This document shows, piece by piece, positions 27,801 through 37,183 of a stretch of DNA of 64,000 bases. Origin of the DNA: Ascidia mentula (lineage: Eukaryota > Chordata > Ascidiacea > Phlebobranchia > Ascidiidae); the NCBI GenBank assembly GCA_947561715.1, contig OX387204.1:5771001-5835000 (forward strand), in the 5' to 3' direction. The notes below the pieces were generated by a model, which was not told where the DNA came from, ran no database searches, and saw only the letters and a program-made list of their open reading frames with translations. The position numbers were made by a program, and so were the translations under genes. Position 1 is the stretch's first letter. Each line of letters starts with the position of its first letter.

Positions 27801-29766
27801 TGTAAGAAATAAAAACACTGCGAGGGAGCTCGCAAAATTGTGTACGACGTTCGACACTGTTTAAAAATCCAAGCGTTATACGCGAAGGCCTGTATTCCTT
27901 TATTTCGATTTGTCATTCGCACTGGTTGATAGATCGCAACCTACATGATACCTCCCATAAAACTGTCACTTGTTTTCCTACAGACGACAAGAAATACGGA
28001 GCCTTCATTTCCTATCACTTCTCGACTGAGATGGACAAGTTTGCACAGCAGTTAACGCGGGATGCAACCGCTGCAACTATAGCTAACTTGGAGAGCCTCG
28101 GATATCGCGTTTACGATGAAAACCGGGACGGATATCTGAGCGAAAGTAAGTCGACTACAGGTTTAACGAGGTTGTAGGTTGATGGGGATCACAAATAAAT
28201 TAACCAAGCTAGGTACATTTTCAAAATGTTTTAACTGTGAGCAGATCGTCATTCGTGATCGTTACCTAAATTCACGCAATTTGTCGTCTTTTGCTCTTTG
28301 TATTTCTGACGCGTCCTGTTTTCAGTGAGAGTCGACAGTTCGGTGAATGCGATGCGTTTGTGTCACCGCGTTGTGATTCTTCTCACTCCAGAGTACTTGA
28401 AAGATCACTGGAGCATCTTCTGTCTGCAGAAGGTAGAATCTAACATAGGTTACCGAAACCTTTAAAGGGGACAAATGATTAACGCGGTTTTCCATAACTA
28501 ACAAACACAGTGACACATTGGTTGTCTTTTTTTAATATCACAAGCTTTCATGTTTTTACTAAAGTGCACTTTAAAATTGCTTTCTGCGTAGGCACAAATG
28601 CCCAAGTTCGTGTATAATTGTAAAGCTAGTTTTACGAGGGCTTTTCGAATTTTTAGGGCTTTCAAAACATGATCGACTCTAACTCGAAGTTAATATTTGT
28701 GATGATACCTGGAACAAGGGAATACATCCGACAGCATTCTGACGTCGACGAAACGCACAGAATGATAAGAAGGGCCATGAGGGTGTGTTTTAATGTTCTA
28801 TTTTTTCCAAGGACCTTTGCAGTGCGATTGCCTGAAACGTTATTGTTAAGTAATGGCAAACATATTTGTAGCGACATATTTTTTAAACAGTTAGAAAATT
28901 CCCGTTGTGACAATTGCTTGGAATTGAAAAAAAATTTCGCTGTGTAACCAACCGCATTCTAATCCCTGAGTTACGGATGAAGGCTTTATACAAATTTATT
29001 TATCAACATTTAGCTCAACCACGCCATCCACTGGTCAAACACTCGAAGTTTCGACAAACGGCGTTTCAAGCACGAGCTCGAGTGGGCGATGCCCAAGCTC
29101 GCCACCCAGCGGTCGGTGCGCCACGAGTCGACGACGTCATCACTGCTGTCACAGCAATACGCCAACGGCTTTCATCGCACTATGAGTGTGGAGACCGAAG
29201 TTACGGAAGCTGGTTCGCCCAGTAAGTGGCGGTAAACATGCTTGCTTGCTTGCTTGCTTTTTGTTTGGTTTGATGGATACCAATGGTTGCTCGCTTGCTG
29301 CCTCCAACAGAGGTGTAATATAATTAACCTTAATAAAAGATTAATCGGAATGCTTATGTTTTATTTATCTGGTTAAATTGTATGGATCGAATGAAGTAAT
29401 GTATCTAATTTTAAGCAAAGTATATTCAGCGACTTGATAATCATGAAAGCAAACGTGAACGATTTTAATATTTTTAACTGTGGCTGCTTTCACAGGTATG
29501 CTGTCTGCACGATTTTAGGAAGTTATTAGTTAGTTTCTATCGTTTTGTTGAAACAACGACCATCTAAAAATCAATAAAAAAATAGCTCACATTGATTGTG
29601 ATGGTTAATTTAACTACGTTTAAAAAAATTTGTTTTTCGAAAAAAAAATGGTTATTGTATAAATCGATTGAAGTATAATCATTGTATTTTTACAGAGCCG
29701 ACGGGGGAACAGTTTACGTGCTTTGTCATCGAGCCGGACACTTGCCCGTCGAACACATCACTATGA
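18813..29766 (+). CDS. Gene A: six-Ig IL-1 receptor-like TIR receptor (internal ectodomain duplication)
   Basis: Predicted single-pass cell-surface receptor of 999 residues. Exons: 18813-18909, 19331-19446, 19769-19903, 20222-20369, 20518-20633, 20752-20857, 21123-21268, 21427-21512, 22130-22219, 22807-23023, 23344-23478, 23798-23945, 24094-24209, 24328-24433, 24701-24846, 25007-25092, 25697-25786, 26374-26615, 27984-28145, 28326-28432, 28657-28782, 29014-29221, 29696-29766; total 3000 nt. The start gives a hydrophobic signal peptide (MTSQGFCVLMTLLVIAF). Residues about 33-384 form Ig1-3, 385-732 a near-identical second Ig1-3, about 735-757 the TM helix, and about 775-950 the TIR domain. Ig marks include VIWRRNC (the IL-1R Ig2 W-x3-C pattern) and HAGIYTC. 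TIR box 1 is YGAFISYHFS; box 2 is YDENRDGYLSE, with no proline. The exon at 22807-23023 fuses the end of the first Ig3 to the start of the second Ig1. IL-1R-family membership is firm; the last exon's acceptor is the weakest point. Confidence 0.85.
18814..18821. promoter_or_regulatory. CRE-like octamer overlapping gene A's start codon
   Basis: TGACGTCA overlaps the ATG of gene A. It is a perfect ATF/CREB octamer, but its place within the coding start makes chance or codon use the simpler reading. Confidence 0.2.
19344..22920 (+). repeat. Tandem duplication in gene A, first copy (3577 bp)
   Basis: This block runs from inside the first Ig1 exon to inside the last Ig3 exon and is followed at once by a second copy. 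Exons are nearly identical between copies, and introns carry scattered substitutions and short indels, so the event is recent. Both block ends carry CAG, a three-base microhomology at the junction. Confidence 0.93.
22401..22444. repeat. Intronic hairpin, gene A first copy
   Basis: Perfect 14-base inverted repeat (TTATGTTATTATGG and its complement) with a 16-base loop in the intron before the last Ig3 exon. AGTACCTTTTTTGC occurs on both sides as a direct repeat. Confidence 0.7.
22921..26487 (+). repeat. Tandem duplication in gene A, second copy (3567 bp)
   Basis: Second copy of the Ig1-Ig3 block; unique TM-coding sequence resumes just past its right end. Exon changes relative to copy 1 that I noticed are few and mostly synonymous, with one Lys-to-Gln in the Ig2 exon at 24094-24209. 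The 10-base length difference comes from intron indels, the clearest near 25645-25670. Confidence 0.93.
25968..26011. repeat. Intronic hairpin, gene A second copy
   Basis: The duplicate of the 14-base-stem hairpin, unchanged, in the equivalent intron of the second ectodomain copy. Confidence 0.7.
26776..26820 (+). repeat. Dispersed repeat fragment (AGATGGCCACT family)
   Basis: Core AGATGGCCACTTTCTCGATG followed by a GAGACC and TATAGG stretch, in gene A's TM-to-TIR intron. Related copies occur inverted at 38311-38362 and, shorter, near 13741-13780. Confidence 0.45.
26989..27460. other. GC-rich patch inside gene A's TM-to-TIR intron
   Basis: The 1.37 kb intron between the TM exon and the first TIR exon holds a CpG- and GC-rich stretch unlike its AT-rich neighbours. 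It includes a 42-codon frame starting at 27070 (MEAAGACSSIVYKTF) that is coding-like in composition. It could be an inserted sequence, an internal promoter or CpG island for a short TIR-only transcript, or a relic exon. No homology recognised. Confidence 0.3.
29241..29258. repeat. Microsatellite (CTTG)n
   Basis: About four and a half CTTG units a few bases into gene A's last intron, just after the donor of the TIR-tail exon. Confidence 0.9.
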
Positions 29767-32339
29767 CCTCATGTGACGTAATGGTCCCGACTAGGCCAAG
29801 CTAGCCTTGTGGAGCGAAATCGTATTTTGTGTGCAAACCGAAGCAGTAAAACAATCCGTGTCCGCAGGGTTGTCCCACCGCAGCCTTCTTTCAATCCTTT
29901 CTGTAGAAATTTGGAAAATACTGGCAACAACACTAACAGGCCGACACCTTCTTCTGAATTTTTTTAGCATATTCGAATATGATAAAACGACTTTGTATAC
30001 CCTGGGTACGTGCCTTTCTGTGGGGCTCGAGGCAACGACGGTCCACCATCTATACAGTATTATGCGGTAATTGTTTATTGTTCCGCTTCTTTGCATAATC
30101 CGCGGCAGTACTTTCTAACGTGCCCGCACCGAGCATTTCAACACTGTATCGACCCCTTTTCCTCGGTTTTGTTGATTTATGCTCTCCTGGGAAGGGAGTC
30201 ACACATTGTGTTCCAATCTAACCCACATCTGAACAACTCTTGCCGTTCCTGAACTCAAACGCAAAAAATCTGGCGTCAGGCGGAAGCCTGTGACGTCACC
30301 ACGCCGCCACCCCTCACAGCGCAATTTGGTGCAAAATCCCGTGCGTCACCATTCAAAATATTCACCCCCGAATTCTCTGGCAACTTTAGATTCCTGTACC
30401 TTTCGCCCATGGTACCGTTATTGCTAAGGGAAAAGCCCCCTTTCTGTGCTTCCATTGTCTGTATTTCGCCTACACGCTTAAAGGTACGAAAACGTGTGCG
30501 TTTGCTGGCAGCCTATGCGACCTGCACGGACGTTCGTTGCCTGTTCGAGATCTTCCATACTTTCTTGGCGTACATTTTTTTACTTCGCCCGCCTTATCTT
30601 GCACTGGCATTGTGTTTTTAGAACTGTTTTAATTCGTCTATCGTCTTTTCTTCGCAAAGCCTGTTCTCGGAAAATAGCGATTGTGACTCCTAATCAGTTA
30701 ATAATTGTGAAATAATTGTGACTCCTAATCAGTTCAAAACACGTTCCGTCCCAACACAACTTCATTTAATTTCTTGGATCCTTAAAAGCTGATTTCTTTT
30801 ATCCCCACCCAGCTTTCACCGCTTGGTTTCAGACGTCATTGCATATCGACAAAGTTTTCGGCAAATATTATTTTGGTCCGTGCGCTTTAACCGGTGGGGA
30901 GGAGTTGTTTTTTTTTGTTATACTTTTCAATTCCCGTTTGTAATTCGAATTTAAGATAAGGTGTCCGAAAAAGTGTGAGCCACTGAATGAATCCTGGGTG
31001 AGCTCGACGACCAGTCAAGGTGTATCTCATGTCAAGACGTGCATCATACCAACCCCCTTTTGTTTGATTTTGTTGCCTGATACCATTCTTGGGGCATATA
31101 CTCCTTTTAATTGAAGCACCGAAGCATATTATGTGCCCCATTTTTAGTGATTTTAAATGTTACTTGCGAAAAGTAGAAGCGTTCCGCCTACCCCCAAAGT
31201 TCAAAATATGCTGCAGTTGTATTTTGAAACGCCTTAAACTTTTAAAAACAAATTTCAATCATTCAAGTTGACATAGCGATTGCGTTGCATGCCTAGGCCG
31301 TACCGACATTGTGGTCACCGTTTAAGCAAGTTACTCCTTTCCTCTTTTCAAGCATCAGGTGTCGCCTCCGTTTCATCGTTTCAAGTGTTTTCCCACGGGT
31401 GTTTGTAAATAAACTTCGAGTTTCTACATTCAACTTCTGATCGTTTTGTAGGAAAGTGGTGGCAAAGCCCCAGAAATGAAGTGTGCTTTGAAATATAGGA
31501 TCACTATGCTTGCTTTCGAAGGCTTTGCAAACATGGCTCATAGAAAAATAACATGGAGCTGGTCGGATAATAACAACATAAATACCCCAGAAAGTCCACA
31601 AGAGTACAGTTTTGTTTCTGTTCGGTTGCAAGACGCAGTCACACACTCGTGAAGCCACTTAACAGTTACCAATGCGGGGTCGACCTGTTGTTCAGCTAAA
31701 TCAGCAACAGCATTGCTTTAATCGTGGAAATGAAAGTCAGATCTGTGAAGTTACTGGCCAACAAGATCCGTTTCAAGCTTAACTGTGTTCACCCTTAATG
31801 TAAGGTTGGTAATTAACTTACTGTCGGACTGAGTAGGTTATAGACTCACTTTGGCAATCAAGTGCAGCAAGTCAGAATCTAATAAAACACATACTAGCCT
31901 CATTCACGTGACAACAGTTCGTCGATTATTTGCCCGGCCTGCTGCTATTTCTGCCTTGCTGCACTCGCTTGGGCGGTTGTGTTGCGTCAGGCCAAGTGCT
32001 TTAAGGCAGATTAGCGATTTGTCCAGCATTATGCGTTAAAATTTCCGACTCTCTATGGGTCGTTGATATATTTCTTTGAAGTGAACATAAAATAACTTGT
32101 TTTTTTCACTCAGAATAATTATGTTACTGTCAACTGCAGTGCGGCCACTAAAAGATGCAAAGCATGAAGTTGTATTTATTACAAAACACCTAGAAATACA
32201 GTTGTTGTGTCTCAATACCTGGTTGTTGCACATATGCCTCATAAGCAAATTAGTTAGTGTTGTAGAACCAAATTGTGAAATTTTGCAAGCCAGGCTGAAG
32301 TGCCCTGTTTTAAATAGCATCTGTGTCATAGAGCCAGAG
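29767..32339. other. Spacer between convergent genes A and B
   Basis: 3' flank of gene A. No coding signal. GC-rich patches near 30.0-30.3 kb (including a TGACGTCA) are open in several frames without domain content. Confidence 0.5.
30680..30734. repeat. Short tandem duplication, 35-base unit
   Basis: ATTGTGACTCCTAATCAGTT occurs twice, 35 bases apart, in the spacer downstream of gene A. Confidence 0.8.
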
Positions 32340-32420
32340 CAGAGCTCTTCAACCTGGGTTTCGCGTTGCCCTAATGTTCCAGGAAGCACTGCCAGGGGTC
32401 CTTCAACTTTCGTCCGACTC
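32340..32420. mobile_element. hAT-like terminal fragment
   Basis: Begins CAGAGCTCTTCAACCTGGG, which resembles the terminal inverted repeats of hAT-superfamily MITEs. I could not find a matching right end, so this is a fragment or part of a composite with the minisatellite that follows. Confidence 0.35.
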
Positions 32421-32775
32421 CTTCACCCGGATGTTATTAAACATCGTCATTATATTTAACGTCATTTAAAATATCCCTCTAGCTCCACCACACGGATATT
32501 ATTTTAAATAGACTTCTATCTCCATCATGCGTAAGTTATTTAAAATAGTCCTCTAGCTCCACCACACGGATGTTATTTAAAAGTCCTCTAGCTTCATCAC
32601 GCGGGTGTTATTTTGAATAGTCCTCTAGCTCCACCACACGAATGTAATTTTAAATGCTCCTCCAGCTCCAACATGCGGATGTTATTTAAAAGTCCTCTAG
32701 CTCCACCACATGGATGTTATTTAAAATAGTCCTCAAGCTCCACCACACGGATTCTATTTAAATTAGTCCTCTATT
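32419..32775. repeat. Minisatellite, unit about 36-40 bases
   Basis: About eight imperfect units of the type CTCTAGCTCCACCACACGG followed by ATGTTATTTAAAATAGTC. Units vary by small substitutions and by one- to three-base length changes. No gene is evident in it. Confidence 0.85.
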
Positions 32776-32784
32776 TTTCAACGC

Positions 32785-32925
32785 TGATTCCTCTATTTTC
32801 AACTCTGATAACTTTGCAAAATGATGTGACGTAAGACAGGTGGTCCGAAAAAAACAGGTTCACAAAAAGGGGTCCGCGCCCAAACAAGTTTGGAAAACCT
32901 TGTGGTCTATTTTGAATAACATTCG
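32785..32925. mobile_element. hAT-like MITE debris
   Basis: Contains GTTCACAAAAAGGGGTCCGC and nearby text typical of the subterminal part of non-autonomous hAT elements. No coding capacity and no clear target-site duplication. Duplicated with the surrounding block, near 35025-35165. Confidence 0.35.
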
Positions 32926-32929
32926 CGTG

Positions 32930-33030
32930 GTTAAGTTGAAGAAATATTTTAAACAACATCCGTATGGTAGATCTAGAGGACTATTTTAAATAACATCCGT
33001 GTGGTGAAGCTAGAGGATTATTTTTAATAA
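32930..33030. repeat. Inverted minisatellite units
   Basis: Two to three units of the same minisatellite in reverse orientation (ATCCGTGTGGTGAAGCTAGA). Together with the forward array they bracket a 150-base hAT-like segment. The arrangement recurs in the second copy near 35170-35270. Confidence 0.7.
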
Positions 33031-34271
33031 TATCTGTTTAAATTCTGTGCCAATGCAAAAACTTACATGTATATAGCATAATTTTGTGAACTGAAGGGGC
33101 GTTTCGCCGCCGCGATCGCACTTAAATCCATTCCTTATTTTATCAGTTTACAAAATCGTCTGATGCCCTCAACAACCTGTAACAGAAAGCATTTGCAAAC
33201 CTTCAAGTCTTTAAAACGTTCCGTGCCTTCAAAACAAACAAGCAAATAGGCTTCAATGTTGAAACGTTATGTACAGGTTTCATTACATAGCGCAAAGTAA
33301 CCCACATGAGCCTGTTGTGATTCTTGTTATCACCCAGAAATGGCACAGCAAAATTGTAATTCGAATAAAGAGAAAGAAGAGTCATTGCACTATGGTCACG
33401 TATAGGAAATCGGCCTGTTATTTGACCAAGTAAAACCCATTTTAGGCGTACTCAATGCCTCATTACATCATGATGTATTTTCTTTTAGTATAAGATTCAA
33501 ACTGTAAAAGACCAAAACATTAATTAGCGTGTGCTGGGTACTTTTATTTCCGCATAAATGTTCAAAACTGGCAAGAACGCAAAGTTGAAGGATTCACGAC
33601 AACACAAAGAAACTTAAAACCAAATAAATACACGAGATTAATTGGTGACTTCCTCGCATGCAAATTAACTCGATGGGATCCGAGAAACAAAGATATGTTC
33701 ATCGCAACTGATATGGAACCAAAACACGACAAAGGTAACATTAAAATGGATTGCACTATGTGTTGCGGATAGTTTTCATTTACCAACTGTCAAGTGTGCA
33801 AACGAATGTTCATTTGGTACTAGTCCTCGACAAAACGACGACTTCACCCTTTTTACAAACGTAACAAAAACCTTAACAACACTGAGATCAGGGTAAAAAG
33901 CCAAGGTCGTCTGAAACAACAAAAATACGAATTAATTGTGTTCAGAAGAAACTACGTAGATAGGCAAAATAACGTGTTACTTAGGACAATGTACTGGGAC
34001 GTAAACGAATGTAGTTTCTTTGTATCTTAGTCTTAGTAAATAAAAATAGTAAGGGTTTAAACTAAAGTTTTCATTTAAAGTAGAAAATGAGAAAACTTCA
34101 AATTTGAATTTAAAAGATGCGTTTCAAACACGCTTAGAACGTAAAAAAATATGTTGTTAGTTTCACTTTTCACGAGGCAAACGCAATTGCTAATTTTCGC
34201 ACGTCGTTTCAATGCAATTTCACAACTTAAATATCACACTTAAACATATAAGAACTCCATTTATTCCCAAC

Positions 34272-34927
34272 CTGGCGATCCGACCTCAGTGGTTGCGGTT
34301 GCTGTGCTTAGAAATCTATCTACCCCCGTGGGATGGATTCCAAAGCCTGAATCAGATGAGATGCTGCTCTTTAACCGATCCCTACTTGGTAGAGGGATTT
34401 GAATCTCTTGGTCGGAGAAGGTGGACTCCAGACTCCTTTCCTTCTTTCCTGGAATTTATTGTTCGCTTAAAGGCACTTGATTTGAGTAAGTCCGTGGTTA
34501 TGTCCCATTATAATACAGCATACACAAGCTTAAGAAATAAAATCCTGTGCATCAAAATGTTTGGTAATGAATTTCTGGAACTTATCTTTTAAACATTTAA
34601 ACCTCTGCAGAATCCATCCGATTGGTGACAATGATTATGGGAACATACCAAAGTTTGACATAGGACATGAACGCATACGAACCTGCATTATATCCCCCAC
34701 CACAATACTTCGTCCAGTAGAAAACCAAAGCAAAGCGAAATATCCATAGAAGAAATAGAAAAACCAGAAGCAATACCGCAATGCCTATACCCACACCCAG
34801 GTAAATTAGTTTGTCCTCTACGACCGTCCTTTCATCCAGGTTTACAGCTATGTTGTGATATATCTTTCTGCCCGAAGCTGCTTCGTACCACACCGAATAA
34901 ACGCCAAGGTCGTGGGTTTGTATATTG
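34272..34927 (-). CDS. Extra copy of gene B's last two exons (TM exon and TIR-tail exon)
   Basis: A TM exon (34927-34683) and a tail exon (34448-34272) repeat gene B's final exons 2240 bases downstream on the same strand. Both keep acceptor, donor, phase and open frame. The TM stretch VGIGIAVLLLVFLFLLWIF is unchanged, and the tail reads SSDSGFGIHPTGVDRFLS. Unspliced, the TM exon stays open to 34597. There is no upstream signal peptide or Ig exon belonging only to this copy. It could serve as an alternative 3' end of gene B (skipping the first pair) or be a non-functional duplicate. The two copies differ by a scatter of substitutions across this part, several of them changing residues in the segment after the TM helix. 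Confidence 0.55.
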
Positions 34928-34943
34928 CTGCAATAAGTTAGAT

Positions 34944-34973
34944 GATTAAGTTAGATGACAATAAGTTAGATGA
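34944..34973. repeat. 30-base filler at the duplication junction
   Basis: Between the two copies lies a short run built from repeats of AAGTTAGATGA, the sequence that ends copy 1. This looks like slipped or templated synthesis during joining. Confidence 0.7.
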
Positions 34974-37183
34974 CAAGCTCCACCACACGGATTCTATTTA
35001 AATTAGTCCTCTATTTTTCAACGCTGATTCCTCTATTTTCAACTCTGATAACTTTGCAAAATGATGTGACGTAAGACAGGTGGTCCGAAAAAAACAGGTT
35101 CACAAAAAGGGGTCCGCGCCCAAACAAGTTTGGAAAACCTTGTGGTCTATTTTGAATAACATTCGCGTGGTTAAGTTGAAGAAATATTTTAAACAACATC
35201 CGTATGGTAGATCTAGAGGACTATTTTAAATAACATCCGTGTGGTGAAGCTAGAGGATTATTTTTAATAATATCTGTTTAAATTCTGTGCCAATGCAAAA
35301 ACTTACATGTATATAGCATAATTTTGTGAACTGAAGGGGCGTTTCGCCGCCGCGATCGCACTTAAATCCATTCCTTATTTTATCAGTTTACAAAATCGTC
35401 TGATGCCCTCAACAACCTGTAACAGAAAGCATTTGCAAACCTTCAAGTCTTTAAAACGTTCCGTGCCTTCAAAACAAACAAGCAAATAGGCTTCAATGTT
35501 GAAACGTTATGTACAGGTTTCATTACATAGCGCAAAGTAACCCACATGAGCCTGTTGTGATTCTTGTTATCACCCAGAAATGGCACAGCAAAATTGTAAT
35601 TCGAATAAAGAGAAAGAAGAGTCATTGCACTATGGTCACGTATAGGAAATCGGCCTGTTATTTGACCAAGTAAAACCCATTTTAGGCGTACTCAATGCCT
35701 CATTACATCATGATGTATTTTCTTTTAGTATAAGATTCAAACTGTAAAAGACCAAAACATTAATTAGCGTGTGCTGGGTACTTTTATTTCCGCATAAATG
35801 TTCAAAACTGGCAAGAACGCAAAGTTGAAGGATTCACGACAACACAAAGAAACTTAAAACCAAATAAATACACGAGATTAATTGGTGACTTCCTCGCATG
35901 CAAATTAACTCGATGGGATCCGAGAAACAAAGATATGTTCATCGCAACTGATATGGAACCAAAACACGACAAAGGTAACATTAAAATGGATTGCACTATG
36001 TGTTGCGGATAGTTTTCATTTACCAACTGTCAAGTGTGCAAACGAATGTTCATTTGGTACTAGTCCTCGAGAAAACGACGACTTCACCCTTTTTACAAAC
36101 GTAACAAAAACCTTAACAACACTGAGATCAGGGTAAAAAGCCAAGGTCGTCTGAAACAACAAAAATACGAATTAATTGTGTTCAGAAGAAACTACGTAGA
36201 TAGGCAAAATAACGTGTTACTTAGGACAATGTACTGGGACGTAAACGAATGTAGTTTCTTTGTATCTTAGTCTTAGTAAATAAAAATAGTAAGGGTTTAA
36301 ACTAAAGTTTTCATTTAAAGTAGAAAATGAGAAAACTTCAAATTTGAATTTAAAAGATGCGTTTCAAACACGCTTAGAACGTAAAAAAATATGTTGTTAG
36401 TTTCACTTTTCACGAGGCAAACGCAATTGCTAATTTTCGCACGTCGTTTCAATGCAATTTCACAACTTAAATACCACACTTAACCATATAAGAACTCCAT
36501 TCATTCCCAACCTGGCGATCCGACCTCAGTGGTTGCGGTTGCTGTGCTTAGAAATCTCTCTACCCCCGTGGGATGGATTCCAAAGCCTGAATCAGATGAG
36601 ATGCTGCTCTTCAACCGATCCCTACTTGGTAGAGGGATTTGAATCTCTTGGTCGGAGAAGGTGGACTCCAGACTCCTTTCCTTCTTCCCTGGAATTTATT
36701 GTTCGTTTAAAGGCACTTGATTTGAGTAAGTCCGTGGTTATGTCCCATTATAATACAGCATACACAAGCTTAAGAAATAAAATCCTGTGCATTAAAATGT
36801 CTGGTAATGAATTTCTGAAACTTATCTTTTAAACATCTAAACCTCTGCAGAATCCACCCGATTGGTGACAATGGTTATGGGAATATACCCAAGTTTGTCA
36901 TAGGACATGAACGCATACGAACCTGCATTATATCCCCCACCACAATACTTCGTCCAGTAGAAAACCAAAGCAAAGCGAAATATCCATAGAAGAAATAGAA
37001 AAACCAGAAGCAAAACCGCAATGCCTATACCCACACCCAGGTAAATTATTTTGTCCTCTACGACCGTCCTTTCATCCAGGTTTACAGCTATGTTGTGGTA
37101 TATCTTTCTGCCCGAAGCTGCTTCGTACCACACCGAATAAACGCCAAGGTCGTGGGTTTGTATATTGCTGCAATAAGTTAGAT
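34974..37183. repeat. 2.2 kb tandem duplication, copy 2
   Basis: Second copy, containing the terminal exons assigned to gene B and much of its 3' flank. It ends inside gene B's last long intron (between 37167 and 37407), next to the TM-exon acceptor. Unique gene B sequence lies to its right. Confidence 0.93.

Larger units (their letters stand above)
32734..34943. repeat. 2.2 kb tandem duplication, copy 1
   Basis: This segment repeats 2240 bases to the right with no indel that I can find. It carries part of the minisatellite, hAT-like debris, unrecognised non-coding sequence and the extra pair of gene B terminal exons. About the first 1.5 kb is almost identical to copy 2; the last 0.7 kb, which holds the exons, is visibly more diverged. 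Confidence 0.93.

Noticed and set aside
34212-34592. 126-codon + strand open frame, repeated at 36452-36832
   Set aside because: It lies antisense to the TIR-tail exon, which has clear homology on the minus strand. It is repeated only because the block is duplicated.
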